Origin: an uncultured Verrucomicrobia subdivision 3 bacterium | GTDB lineage: Bacteria > Verrucomicrobiota > Verrucomicrobiia > Limisphaerales > DASXHY01 | Reading direction: 5' to 3' | DNA: 64,000 nucleotides | Assembly: GCA_937890005.1 (NCBI GenBank) | Contig: CALBZA010000041.1 | Location: forward strand, 1-64,000 | In this document: piece after piece, positions 10,227-17,775 of the stretch | Layout of the letters: every line of letters begins with the position of its first letter | How positions within the stretch are numbered: position 1 is the first letter of the stretch | Program-made: the position numbers and the translations under genes | The notes under the pieces: model-generated | Seen by the model: the letters and a program-made list of their open reading frames with translations, nothing else | Databases searched by the model: none | What the model was told of the DNA's origin: nothing

Positions 10227-10351
10227 TCCGTTTCGCCTGAACAGGCCACGGACAGCATAACCTGCGGAACCGATAACTGACTCCCAACCGGGACAGGAAT
10301 GATGGCTCCGCTCTCCAAGTAGCTGACTTGGTTGGTAACTGATTTTGATTT
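10227..10351 (+). promoter_or_regulatory. Structured 5' leader of rplB
   Basis: About 125 bases of untranslated RNA. It can form CCGT-GCCT-loop-AGGC-ACGG near its start (10228-10251). A nested hairpin lies before the gene: CCAAGT / ACTTGG at 10315-10331, and alternative pairing of CCAACC (10284-10289) with GGTTGG (10330-10335). The competing stems could support autoregulation by a ribosomal protein, but this is inference. There is no Shine-Dalgarno before the rplB ATG. Confidence 0.4.
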
Positions 10352-11206
10352 ATGCCAGTTAAGACATTTAGACCGTTGACCCCGTCAACGCGATACGTAA
10401 CGTTCGCCGATTACAGCGACATTACGAAGACCAAGCCTGAAAAGAGCCTGGTTCAGATCAAAAAGAAGACGGGTGGACGCAATCATTACGGCCGGGCTAC
10501 CGCTCGTGGCATTGGTGGCGGAAACAAGCAGAAGATTCGTCTGGTTGATTTCAAGCGTCAGAAGCACGGTGTCGAAGCCACGGTTTCCGCGATCGAATAC
10601 GATCCGCTTCGCACAGCCCGACTGGCCCTCCTCCAATACGCCGACGGCGAAAAGGCTTACATCGTCGCTCCCAACGGTCTCCAGGTCGGCGCCAAACTCC
10701 TGAGCGGACCTTCGGCTCCTCCGGAAATTGGAAATGCTCTTCCGCTCAAGGCGATTCCGGTGGGTCTCTCGATTCACAATATTGAAATCACTCCGGGTCG
10801 TGGTGGGCAGATGGTTCGCACTGCCGGCGGCGCGGCGACCTTGATGTCTCGCGACGAAGGTTACGCACAGATCCGCCTGCCTTCCGGTGAAATCCGCAAG
10901 TTCAATGAGAACTGCTATGCGACCATCGGGCAGGTTGGAAATACCGAGCACGAAAACGTTGTTCTTGGAAAAGCGGGTCGTAGCCGTCATTTGGGCATTC
11001 GCCCGGTGAACCGCGGTGTCACCCGTAACCCGGTTGACCATCCGAACGGTGGTGGCGCGGGCAAGTCGAAGTCCGGCGGTGGCTGGCAGCAGCTGACCTC
11101 GCCCTGGGGCTTGTTGGCCAAGGGTTATCGCACCCGCAACAAGAAGAAGTATTCGAACCGGTTCATTCTGGTGCGCCGCGATGGACGCCCGATGAAGAAC
11201 AAGTAA
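10352..11206 (+). CDS. rplB: 50S ribosomal protein L2
   Basis: Core 23S rRNA-binding protein near the peptidyl transferase centre. The 284 residues contain GRNHYGRATARGIGGG near residue 42 and the conserved C-terminal region with NPVDHPNGGG, including the functionally important His. It is the first gene of the operon here, whereas in most bacteria L2 follows rpsJ, rplC, rplD and rplW. The sequence before ATG is A/T-rich with no Shine-Dalgarno. Confidence 0.98.
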   Translation: MPVKTFRPLTPSTRYVTFADYSDITKTKPEKSLVQIKKKTGGRNHYGRATARGIGGGNKQKIRLVDFKRQKHGVEATVSAIEYDPLRTARLALLQYADGEKAYIVAPNGLQVGAKLLSGPSAPPEIGNALPLKAIPVGLSIHNIEITPGRGGQMVRTAGGAATLMSRDEGYAQIRLPSGEIRKFNENCYATIGQVGNTEHENVVLGKAGRSRHLGIRPVNRGVTRNPVDHPNGGGAGKSKSGGGWQQLTSPWGLLAKGYRTRNKKKYSNRFILVRRDGRPMKNK

Positions 11207-11212
11207 GGGCTC

Positions 11213-11233
11213 CGTAAATCGTAAATCGTAAAT
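11213..11233 (+). repeat. CGTAAAT heptad x3 in the rplB-rpsS spacer
   Basis: Three perfect tandem copies of CGTAAAT occupy most of the 32-base spacer and end six bases before the rpsS ATG. Confidence 0.85.
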
Positions 11234-11238
11234 AGAAT

Positions 11239-11520
11239 ATGGGACGCTCAATCAAAAAAGGTCCATTTGTTGATTTCCACCTGCTGGACAAGATCCAGAA
11301 GGCCAAGGAGACGAAGTCCAAGGCGCCGATCAAGACCTGGTCGCGCCGTTCGATGATCACGCCGGATTTCGTCGGCCTGACGTTCAACGTCCACAACGGC
11401 AAGGTGTTCAACCCCGTGTTCGTCACTGAAAACATGGTTGGCCATCGTCTCGGCGAATTTTCACTTACGCGCACGTTCAAGAAGCACGGCGCTCACACCG
11501 CGAAGGCAGAAGCGAAATAG
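11239..11520 (+). CDS. rpsS: 30S ribosomal protein S19
   Basis: 93 residues starting [12 protein letters not shown], with the family core [21 protein letters not shown] and the [15 protein letters not shown] end. It binds 16S rRNA in the 30S head with S13. It follows rplB across a heptad-repeat spacer and precedes rplV by 3 bases. Confidence 0.98.
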   Translation: MGRSIKKGPFVDFHLLDKIQKAKETKSKAPIKTWSRRSMITPDFVGLTFNVHNGKVFNPVFVTENMVGHRLGEFSLTRTFKKHGAHTAKAEAK

Positions 11521-11523
11521 CCT

Positions 11524-11856
11524 ATGGAAGTTCAAGCGATTACCAAAAACATCCGCATGTCCGCGCAGAAGATGCGCGAAGTGGTGCGGCAGATTCAGGG
11601 TTTGCCCGCTCTCCAGGCACAGGCTGTTCTCGCCGTCGTTCCCCGCAAGGGCGCGCGGTTCGTTGCCAAGACCTTGAGGTCCGCCATTGCGAACGCGGAA
11701 AACAACAACAACGCCAAGCCCGAAGCGCTGATCATCAAGGAGGCTGTTGCGCAGACCGCCACCAGTTACAAGCGGTTCACGCCCAAGGCGCGCGGCTCTG
11801 CCGGCCCGATCATCAAGCGGAATTGCCACGTTAAAATCGTTCTTTCTGACGAGTAA
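11524..11856 (+). CDS. rplV: 50S ribosomal protein L22
   Basis: 110 residues; lines the peptide exit tunnel through its beta-hairpin. Visible motifs are [18 protein letters not shown] at the start and [15 protein letters not shown], the tunnel hairpin, near the C-terminus. Four bases separate it from rpsS. Confidence 0.98.
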   Translation: MEVQAITKNIRMSAQKMREVVRQIQGLPALQAQAVLAVVPRKGARFVAKTLRSAIANAENNNNAKPEALIIKEAVAQTATSYKRFTPKARGSAGPIIKRNCHVKIVLSDE

Positions 11857-11861
11857 ATTGT

Positions 11862-12545
11862 ATGGGTCAAAAAACTAATCCAGTCGGTCTCCGCATCGCC
11901 GTCAACAAGGACTGGCGTTCCAAGTGGTATTCCGGAAAGAAGGACTTCGGCAAGCTGTTGAACGAAGATCGTGAAATCCGTGAGCTGCTCAAGAAGAAGC
12001 TCGAGACGGCTTCAGTCCCGAAAATTTTGATCGAACGCGCCGCCAACCGCTGCCGCATCACGATCCTGACTGCTCGCCCCGGTGTTGTCATCGGCCGCAA
12101 AGGCGCCGAGATCGACAAGATCAAGGAAGAGCTGAGCAAGATGACCGGCAAGGAAATCTACGTGGACATCGTGGAGATCAAGCAGCCGGAAACCGACGCG
12201 CAGCTCGTTGCCGAGAACGTTGCGCTCCAGCTCGAACGCCGTGTTTCGTTCCGTCGCGCGATGAAGAAGGCGCTGCAGACCGCCAAGGATTTCGGTGCTG
12301 AAGGCATCAAGATCCGCTGTGCCGGACGCCTGGGTGGCGCTGAACTCGCCCGGGTTGAGCAGTATCACTGGGGCCGCGTTCCGCTGCACACGTTGCGAGC
12401 GAACATCGATTATGGATTCGCCGAAGCCAAGACCGTTTACGGCAAGCTCGGTGTGAAATGCTGGATCTGCAAAGGCGAGAACAAGCCGCAGCGCGCCCAG
12501 CAGCCGCAGTCTGCTCCGCAGGTCGAAGCGGTTCCGGTCAAGTAA
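11862..12545 (+). CDS. rpsC: 30S ribosomal protein S3
   Basis: 227 residues. The type II KH domain contains the GRKG loop in [18 protein letters not shown] (about 72-89); the C-terminal S3 domain has [10 protein letters not shown] and [15 protein letters not shown]. It forms part of the mRNA entry channel. The tail is a Gln/Pro/Ala-rich low-complexity segment. Confidence 0.98.
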   Translation: MGQKTNPVGLRIAVNKDWRSKWYSGKKDFGKLLNEDREIRELLKKKLETASVPKILIERAANRCRITILTARPGVVIGRKGAEIDKIKEELSKMTGKEIYVDIVEIKQPETDAQLVAENVALQLERRVSFRRAMKKALQTAKDFGAEGIKIRCAGRLGGAELARVEQYHWGRVPLHTLRANIDYGFAEAKTVYGKLGVKCWICKGENKPQRAQQPQSAPQVEAVPVK

Positions 12546-12568
12546 CTTTGTAGAAGAGAGATTTTGTT

Positions 12569-12991
12569 ATGCCATTACAGCCCGCACGAGTGAAGTTTCG
12601 CAAGATGCACCGCGGCAACCGCGCCGGCCTGGCCTATCGCGGCAGCACGGTTGCATTCGGCGAATATGCATTGATGGCGCTGGAACGTTGCTGGATGGAT
12701 TCCAAGCAGCTCGAAGCCGCCCGCGTTGCGATTGCGCGCAACATGAAACGCCACGGCAAGCTCTGGATCCGTGTGTTCCCGCAGAAGTCATTCACCAAGA
12801 AGCCGCTCGAAACCCGAATGGGCAAGGGCAAGGCCCCGGTGGAGGGCTGGGTGGCGGTGATTCGCCCCGCGAACATCCTGTTCGAAGTGGACGGTGTGAC
12901 TGAAGCGGTGGCCCGCGAGTCCCTGCGTCTCGCGGCGACCAAACTGCCGATCAAGACCAAGTTCGTCGCGCGCCATCAGGCGGCGGCATAA
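12569..12991 (+). CDS. rplP: 50S ribosomal protein L16
   Basis: 140 residues with the start MPLQPARVKFRKMHRG, the RGSTVAFGEYALMALE core and the MGKGKAPVEGWVAVI segment. It helps to organise the A site and tRNA binding. An AGAG-type Shine-Dalgarno lies upstream. Confidence 0.98.
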   Translation: MPLQPARVKFRKMHRGNRAGLAYRGSTVAFGEYALMALERCWMDSKQLEAARVAIARNMKRHGKLWIRVFPQKSFTKKPLETRMGKGKAPVEGWVAVIRPANILFEVDGVTEAVARESLRLAATKLPIKTKFVARHQAAA

Positions 12992-13019
12992 GAGTTGTGG
13001 CGGCGTCCTCGGGCGCCGG

Positions 13020-13062
13020 GTGTAGCGACGGTAAAGATGGCGGTCACAGACCGCCGCTACAG
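13020..13062. repeat. Palindromic intergenic repeat between rplP and rpmC
   Basis: An imperfect palindrome. The left arm TGTAGCGACGGT mirrors the right arm GACCGCCGCTACA with one mismatch, and an inner GGCGGTC / GACCGCC stem offers an alternative fold. It resembles a REP-like dispersed element inserted within the operon; I see only one copy in this window. Confidence 0.6.
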
Positions 13063-13075
13063 AAGAAAACAGTTT

Positions 13076-13273
13076 ATGAAGATGTCTGAGATCAAAGACC
13101 TGACGCTCGTCGAGTTGTCGGCCAAGAGCCGGGACCTGCGGCAGGAGATTTTTAACCTGCGTTTGCAGCAGGCCAGCGCCCAGCTCGAAAAGCCGGCCCG
13201 CCTGCGCACCCTGCGCCGCGACATTGCTCGCGTCGAAACGCGTATTTCCCAACTGCGGAACAAAGCGGCTTAA
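13076..13273 (+). CDS. rpmC: 50S ribosomal protein L29
   Basis: 65 residues forming a helical hairpin: [20 protein letters not shown], then [20 protein letters not shown] and [11 protein letters not shown]. It lies at the exit of the peptide tunnel. The ATG at 13076 was chosen because it fits the family; the reading frame runs further upstream through the palindromic repeat. ATG at 13082 is an alternative. Confidence 0.96.
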   Translation: MKMSEIKDLTLVELSAKSRDLRQEIFNLRLQQASAQLEKPARLRTLRRDIARVETRISQLRNKAA

Positions 13274-13278
13274 CTCGT

Positions 13279-13581
13279 ATGGCTGAAGAAACCAAAACTT
13301 TGGAACTCGCTCGCGGCAATCGCAAGGAACGCGTCGGCGAAGTGATTTCAAACAAGATGACCAAGACCATCGTGGTCCGCGTGGAACGCCGTTTCCCGCA
13401 CCCGAAATTCAAGAAGGTGGTCACGGGCTACAAGAAATTCTACGCCCACGACGAAAAGGCCGAGGCGAAGGTCGGCGATCGCGTGCGCATCCAGGAAACC
13501 CGCCCGCTCTCCAAGCTCAAGCGCTGGCGCCTGGTCGAAGTGGTGGAACGCAGCTCCGGTGTGTCACCGGTGGCCGCCTGA
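13279..13581 (+). CDS. rpsQ: 30S ribosomal protein S17
   Basis: 100 residues with an OB-fold: [19 protein letters not shown], then [19 protein letters not shown] and [18 protein letters not shown]. An early assembly protein binding 16S rRNA helix 11. It is slightly longer than usual, with an N-terminal extension and a short C-terminal tail. Confidence 0.98.
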   Translation: MAEETKTLELARGNRKERVGEVISNKMTKTIVVRVERRFPHPKFKKVVTGYKKFYAHDEKAEAKVGDRVRIQETRPLSKLKRWRLVEVVERSSGVSPVAA

Positions 13582-13592
13582 ATTGATTTGTT

Positions 13593-13958
13593 ATGTTGCA
13601 AGTTCGATCTCATCTAGATGTCGCGGATAACACCGGCGCCAAGGTCGCCTGGGCCATCGGCGTGCTCGGCAAAAACCAGATGTATGCCCGCGTCGGCGAC
13701 GTGATCAAGGCCCACATCAAGGACGCCGCGCCGGACGGCACGGTCAAGAAGGGCGACGTCGTTGACGCCGTCATTGTCCGCACCAGGCAGGCGATCCGCC
13801 GCAGCGACGGCTCGTATCTGCGCTTTGACAGCAACGCGATTGTCATCATTGACAAGGAAATGAACCCGCGCGGAACCCGCATCTTCGGGCCCGTTGCCCG
13901 CGAACTGCGCGACAAGAAGTTCATGAAGATCATTTCGCTCGCCCCGGAGGTTATCTGA
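13593..13958 (+). CDS. rplN: 50S ribosomal protein L14
   Basis: 121 residues: [19 protein letters not shown] at the start, then [11 protein letters not shown] and the ending REKFMKI-like [15 protein letters not shown]. It contributes to subunit bridges and IF/RsfS contacts. The upstream sequence GATTTGTT has no Shine-Dalgarno. Confidence 0.98.
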   Translation: MLQVRSHLDVADNTGAKVAWAIGVLGKNQMYARVGDVIKAHIKDAAPDGTVKKGDVVDAVIVRTRQAIRRSDGSYLRFDSNAIVIIDKEMNPRGTRIFGPVARELRDKKFMKIISLAPEVI

Positions 13959-13959
13959 T

Positions 13960-14232
13960 ATGGCTAAACTGCATGTGAAAAAGGGTGACGAAGTGGTGGT
14001 GATTGCCGGTGCCGACAAGGGCAAGCGCGGCAAGATCATCTCGGTGGATGCCGGCAAGCAGCGCGTGACGGTCGAGGGCGTGCACATGATCAAGAAGCAC
14101 ACCCGCCGCACCCAGCAAAACCAGCAGGGAGCGATCATTGAGCGCGAAGGCACGGTTCACGCCTCCAATGTCATGAAAGCGGAAGTGTTCGACGCCCGCG
14201 CCAGCAAGCGTGGAACGCCAGCCAAGGCGTAA
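13960..14232 (+). CDS. rplX: 50S ribosomal protein L24
   Basis: 90 residues with the KOW motif [18 protein letters not shown] at the N-terminus and [12 protein letters not shown]. Initiator of 50S assembly. It begins one base after the rplN stop and has a good GGAGG Shine-Dalgarno inside the rplN end. Confidence 0.98.
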   Translation: MAKLHVKKGDEVVVIAGADKGKRGKIISVDAGKQRVTVEGVHMIKKHTRRTQQNQQGAIIEREGTVHASNVMKAEVFDARASKRGTPAKA

Positions 14233-14272
14233 GCGAAGCGGACCAAACAGGATTACGATTTAATTTGAAGAG

Positions 14273-14299
14273 TTACGGCAAAAACCGTGACGCAGAAAA
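14273..14299 (+). repeat. 27-base leader abutting rplE, copy 1
   Basis: The element ends at the base before the rplE ATG and includes a small hairpin (ACGG / CCGT) and a GTGACGCA core. A second copy with 23 of 27 identical bases lies in the same position before rplR (16148-16174). It carries no Shine-Dalgarno. Confidence 0.7.
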
Positions 14300-14842
14300 A
14301 TGAAAGCCAGACTTTACGAAAAATACATCAACGAAGTTGTTCCGGCGCTGAAGGCCAAGAACAAATACCAGAACGTCCACCAGATTCCGCGGTTTGAAAA
14401 AATCGTCGTCAACATGGGCGTGAGTGCTTCGTTGGAGAAGAGCGCAATTGATGACGCCGCGAAGGATCTCGCGCTGATCACCGGCCGCAAGCCGGCCATC
14501 AGCAAGTCCCGCCACAGCATTGCCAATTTCAAGCTGCGCGAAGGCCAGCCGATCGGCTGCCGCGTGACGCTGCGCAAGGACGCGATGTATGAGTTTTTCG
14601 ATCGCCTGGTTGCGGCGGCGCTGCCCCGTATCCGTGACTTCCGCGGTCTGTCTCCGCGCAAGTTTGATGGCCGCGGCAACTACACGTTCGGTGTGGCTGA
14701 CCAGACCATCTTCCCTGAGATCGAGCTGGACAAGATCAAGCGGACACAGGGCATGGACATCACCATCGTGACGAGCGCGCGCACCGATGCGGAAGCGCTG
14801 GAGCTGCTCAAGATGATGGGCATGCCGCTCGCCGACAAATAA
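14300..14842 (+). CDS. rplE: 50S ribosomal protein L5
   Basis: 180 residues; binds 5S rRNA and the P-site tRNA elbow. Motifs: VHQIPRFEKIVVNMGV, RKPAISKSRHSIANFKLR, and RDFRGLSPRKFDGRGNYTFG. Normal length. It is preceded by the duplicated 27-base leader rather than by a ribosome-binding site. Confidence 0.98.
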   Translation: MKARLYEKYINEVVPALKAKNKYQNVHQIPRFEKIVVNMGVSASLEKSAIDDAAKDLALITGRKPAISKSRHSIANFKLREGQPIGCRVTLRKDAMYEFFDRLVAAALPRIRDFRGLSPRKFDGRGNYTFGVADQTIFPEIELDKIKRTQGMDITIVTSARTDAEALELLKMMGMPLADK

Positions 14843-14863
14843 TTCAGAGAGAGTTTAGTTTTT

Positions 14864-15133
14864 ATGGCCAAGAAATCCTGGAAAGAGCGCAACAAGCGCA
14901 AGATGGAGACGGTGGCGAAGTATGCCGCACTCCGTGCCGAGCTGAAAGCGAAGCGTGACTATGCCGGCCTGGCAAAGCTTCCGCGTGATGCGAGCCCAAC
15001 CCGCGTCGTGAACCGCTGTGCGATGAGTGGACGCCGCCATGGTTATCTCCGCAAATTCGGCTGCTCGCGCCTCACGTTCCGTGAAGCGGCATTGAACGGC
15101 CTGATCCCGGGTGTGACGAAGGCCAGCTGGTAA
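14864..15133 (+). CDS. rpsN: 30S ribosomal protein S14 (long, zinc-free type)
   Basis: 89 residues, the long form. The C-terminal motif reads [17 protein letters not shown] with only one Cys in the region where the short form has a CxxC pair, so no zinc site. It assembles into the 30S head. An AGAGAG stretch upstream may serve as the ribosome-binding site. Confidence 0.97.
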   Translation: MAKKSWKERNKRKMETVAKYAALRAELKAKRDYAGLAKLPRDASPTRVVNRCAMSGRRHGYLRKFGCSRLTFREAALNGLIPGVTKASW

Positions 15134-15144
15134 AAATGAATTTC

Positions 15145-15189
15145 CATCCCGTGACCATCCTCGTTCGCCTCGAGGACGCGGACGGGGTG
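15145..15189 (+). other. Two-stem hairpin in the rpsN-rpsH spacer
   Basis: Outer stem CATCCCGT / ACGGGGTG (one GU pair) and inner stem TCCTCG / CGAGGA with a 7-base loop. It fills most of the 72-base spacer before rpsH. It could be a processing or regulatory site; there is no T-run, so termination is unlikely. Confidence 0.5.
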
Positions 15190-15205
15190 AGAGCAAAAAC
15201 AAAAT

Positions 15206-15592
15206 ATGACCGACCCGATTTCTGACATGTTGACCCGGATTCGCAACGCGCAGCGCGCGATGCTTCCGACGGTTGAGATTCCGCATTCAAAACTGAAGGA
15301 AAGCGTTGCCAACATCCTGAAGAAGGAAGGCTATGTTGCAGACATTGCCGTTGACGGCAAAGTGATCAAGACGCTGAAGCTGAAGCTCAAGTATCAGGGC
15401 AGAAAGGCTGTGATCGAGGGCATTCGCCGCGTCAGCCGTCCTGGTCTGCGGCAATATGTTGGCGCCACGGAAATCCCGCGCGTGCGCGGCGGTCTTGGTG
15501 TGGCAATTGTATCAACGCCGGAAGGCGTGATGTCGGGCAACACGGCCCGCAAGAAGAACCTCGGCGGAGAATTGCTCTGCTACGTCTGGTAA
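15206..15592 (+). CDS. rpsH: 30S ribosomal protein S8
   Basis: 128 residues: MTDPISDMLTRIRNAQRA at the start, and the RNA-binding C-terminus STPEGVMSGNTARKKNLGGE. A primary 16S rRNA-binding protein and, in E. coli, the translational regulator of this operon. The hairpin just upstream is therefore of some interest, but no E. coli-like S8 site was recognised. Confidence 0.98.
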   Translation: MTDPISDMLTRIRNAQRAMLPTVEIPHSKLKESVANILKKEGYVADIAVDGKVIKTLKLKLKYQGRKAVIEGIRRVSRPGLRQYVGATEIPRVRGGLGVAIVSTPEGVMSGNTARKKNLGGELLCYVW

Positions 15593-15601
15593 GGATTTTA
15601 T

Positions 15602-16138
15602 ATGTCGCGTATTGGAAAACAGCCGATTGCTGTCCCTCCGAAAGTCAAAGTGGAGTTGAAAGGCCAGCAGGTTCTTGTGGAAGGACCGAAGGGCAAGCTC
15701 ACATTCGACCTGCCGAAGCGCACCAGCCTGAAGGTTGAAAACGGCAACATCGTTGTCAGCCGCGATGGCGAAGACTCCCAGGCCAAGGCTCTGCATGGCC
15801 TCAGCCGAGCTCTGGTCAGCAACATGGTCAAGGGCGTGAGCGAAGGCTTCGTCAAGAAGCTGGAGATTCAGGGCGTCGGTTTCAAAGCCGCCGTCAACGG
15901 CAATGTCGTGAACCTGAACCTCGGTTTCTCGCATCCCATCAATTACCCGATTCCGGCGCAGATCAAAGTGACGGTGGAGGAAAACACCAAGCTGACGATT
16001 GAGGGGCCGGACCGCCAGGTTGTTGGCCGTGTGGCCGCGGAGATCCGCAGCTTCTATCCGCCCGAGCCCTACAAGGGCAAGGGTGTTCGTTACGCTGGCG
16101 AACATGTTCAGCGCAAGGAAGGCAAGACCGTTCAGTAA
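15602..16138 (+). CDS. rplF: 50S ribosomal protein L6
   Basis: 178 residues with two L6 domains: MSRIGKQPIAVPPKVKVE at the start, GFSHPINYPIP in the middle and the end motif PEPYKGKGVRYAGE. It binds near the sarcin-ricin loop. AAGGA lies upstream of the ATG at 15602. Confidence 0.98.
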   Translation: MSRIGKQPIAVPPKVKVELKGQQVLVEGPKGKLTFDLPKRTSLKVENGNIVVSRDGEDSQAKALHGLSRALVSNMVKGVSEGFVKKLEIQGVGFKAAVNGNVVNLNLGFSHPINYPIPAQIKVTVEENTKLTIEGPDRQVVGRVAAEIRSFYPPEPYKGKGVRYAGEHVQRKEGKTVQ

Positions 16139-16147
16139 CAATTGAAC

Positions 16148-16174
16148 TCACGGCAAAACCCGTGACGCATAAAG
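16148..16174 (+). repeat. 27-base leader abutting rplR, copy 2
   Basis: Matches copy 1 (14273-14299) at 23 of 27 bases. It again ends directly before an ATG. The hairpin is CACGG / CCGTG with a loop of about six bases. Confidence 0.7.
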
Positions 16175-16540
16175 ATGAGAACAGACAAGAAACAGAAACT
16201 GGCGCAGCTCCGTCACTGGCGTGTGCGGAAAAAGATCAGCGGCACCAAGGAACGTCCGCGCATGAGCGTTTGCTTCACGAACGAGCACATCTACGTGCAG
16301 TTCATCGACGATGTCGCGCGCGTCACCCTCGCTTCGGCGATGACGACGAGCAAGGCCACTCCTGACCGCGAAAAGCTGAGCGCGAACGTGGCAAGCGCGA
16401 AGACCATTGGCACACAGGCGGCCAAGGCGGCGCTGGACAAGGGAATCAAGCAGGTGGTGTTCGACCGCGGTGGCGCCCGTTACATGGGCAAGGTCAAGGC
16501 TCTCGCTGAGGCAGCGCGCGAAGCCGGCCTGCAATTTTAA
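16175..16540 (+). CDS. rplR: 50S ribosomal protein L18
   Basis: 121 residues; carries 5S rRNA into the large subunit with L5. Motifs include [18 protein letters not shown] and [20 protein letters not shown]. Normal length. Confidence 0.98.
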   Translation: MRTDKKQKLAQLRHWRVRKKISGTKERPRMSVCFTNEHIYVQFIDDVARVTLASAMTTSKATPDREKLSANVASAKTIGTQAAKAALDKGIKQVVFDRGGARYMGKVKALAEAAREAGLQF

Positions 16541-16560
16541 CTTTAACAGAGAGAAATACT

Positions 16561-17208
16561 GTGGCTGAAGAAAACAACATTGTAGAAGGCGGCAGCGAAG
16601 AGCAGCAGCAACAGCCGCCGGCGCCCCAACAACAGCAGTTCCAGCGCGGTCCCCGCGGTCCCGGTCGTGGACGGCGCAAGCCCCCGGAAGAGCAGGGCGA
16701 AGGGCAGGGCGGAGAAGAACTGATGGAGAAGGTTGTGTTTATCAACCGATCCGCCAAGGTCGTCAAAGGCGGCCGTCGCTTCAATTTCAGCGCGCTTGTC
16801 GTTGTCGGTGACCGGAAGGGCAAAGTGGGCATCGGTCTCGGCAAGGCTGGAGAAGTGGCTGATGCGATCCGCAAGGGCGGCGAAGACGCGCGCAACCGAA
16901 TGGTTTCTGTGTCGCTGAAGGATGCAACCATTCCTCATGAGGCGTTCTCGCACTATTGCGGCGCCAAGGTGTTGCTCCGTCCGGCATCGCCCGGAACGGG
17001 AATCATCGCGGGCAAGACGGTTCGCGCAGTGTTGGAGTCAGCCGGTGTGAAGGACATTCTGAGCAAATCGCTGGGTTCCAAGAACGCCGCAAACGTGGTG
17101 AAGGCGACGCTGAACGCGCTCCTGAGCCTTCGTCAGCGGGAGGAAATTTTCAAGAGCCGCGGTCTGGAAATCAAGAAGGTGGAAGCTCCGCAGGCTCCGA
17201 CGGCATGA
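16561..17208 (+). CDS. rpsE: 30S ribosomal protein S5 with N-terminal low-complexity extension
   Basis: 215 residues, against about 165 in E. coli. The first ~55 residues are Gln/Pro/Gly/Arg-rich and have no counterpart in the usual protein. The S5 fold then starts at [20 protein letters not shown] and ends with [17 protein letters not shown]5 acts in decoding fidelity and as part of the mRNA helicase face. Start is GTG at 16561. No rpmD (L30) gene follows. Confidence 0.96.
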   Translation: MAEENNIVEGGSEEQQQQPPAPQQQQFQRGPRGPGRGRRKPPEEQGEGQGGEELMEKVVFINRSAKVVKGGRRFNFSALVVVGDRKGKVGIGLGKAGEVADAIRKGGEDARNRMVSVSLKDATIPHEAFSHYCGAKVLLRPASPGTGIIAGKTVRAVLESAGVKDILSKSLGSKNAANVVKATLNALLSLRQREEIFKSRGLEIKKVEAPQAPTA

Positions 17209-17260
17209 TGGAACAACCGGTTTCACGTGTTTGGATTCCGGGAAGATTCCGGAAGGCCGA

Positions 17261-17288
17261 AACTGAAATCTGAGAACTGAAGACTTTT
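17261..17288 (+). repeat. ACTGAA-type heptads in the rpsE-rplO spacer
   Basis: Four units in 7-base phase, including AACTGAA twice with ATCTGAG between them, end just before the rplO ATG at 17291. The 82-base spacer is where rpmD would normally be. Confidence 0.7.
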
Positions 17289-17290
17289 AT

Positions 17291-17761
17291 ATGCGTTTAC
17301 ATGATCTCAAACCACGTCCGGGCGCAAAGCATCGCCGCAAGCGTCTCGGCCAGGGTGAATCCAGCGGTCGCGGCAAGACTGCCGGCCGCGGTGGCAAAGG
17401 ACAGACAGCCCGCTCGGGCAGCTCGATCCGTATCGGTTTCGAAGGCGGTCAGATGCCGCTCATCCGTCGTATTCCGAAGCGCGGCTTCAACAATGCCCGC
17501 CACGCGACCACCTACATTCCGGTCAATCTCGATTCCTTGAATGTCTTTGAAGACGGCGCCCGTGTGGATGTCGCCGCCCTGAAGAGTGTCGGCCTCGCAA
17601 ACGGCCGTGCTGATGGCATCAAGATTCTCGGTAGTGGAGAACTCACGAAGAAGTTGACCGTGAGCGCCCATGCGTTCAGTGCTTCGGCGAAGGCAAAGAT
17701 CGAAGCCAAGGGCGGAACGTGCGAAGTGATTGCCCCCAGGACGGAAACCGCCAAGGCCTAG
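17291..17761 (+). CDS. rplO: 50S ribosomal protein L15
   Basis: 156 residues. The glycine/arginine-rich N-terminus is typical (RLGQGESSGRGKTAGRGGKG), followed by GGQMPLIRRIPKRGF and a C-terminal domain ending in KAKIEAKGGTCEVI. It binds 23S rRNA late in assembly. Confidence 0.97.
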   Translation: MRLHDLKPRPGAKHRRKRLGQGESSGRGKTAGRGGKGQTARSGSSIRIGFEGGQMPLIRRIPKRGFNNARHATTYIPVNLDSLNVFEDGARVDVAALKSVGLANGRADGIKILGSGELTKKLTVSAHAFSASAKAKIEAKGGTCEVIAPRTETAKA

Positions 17762-17775
17762 TCTTCTGAGACTCC

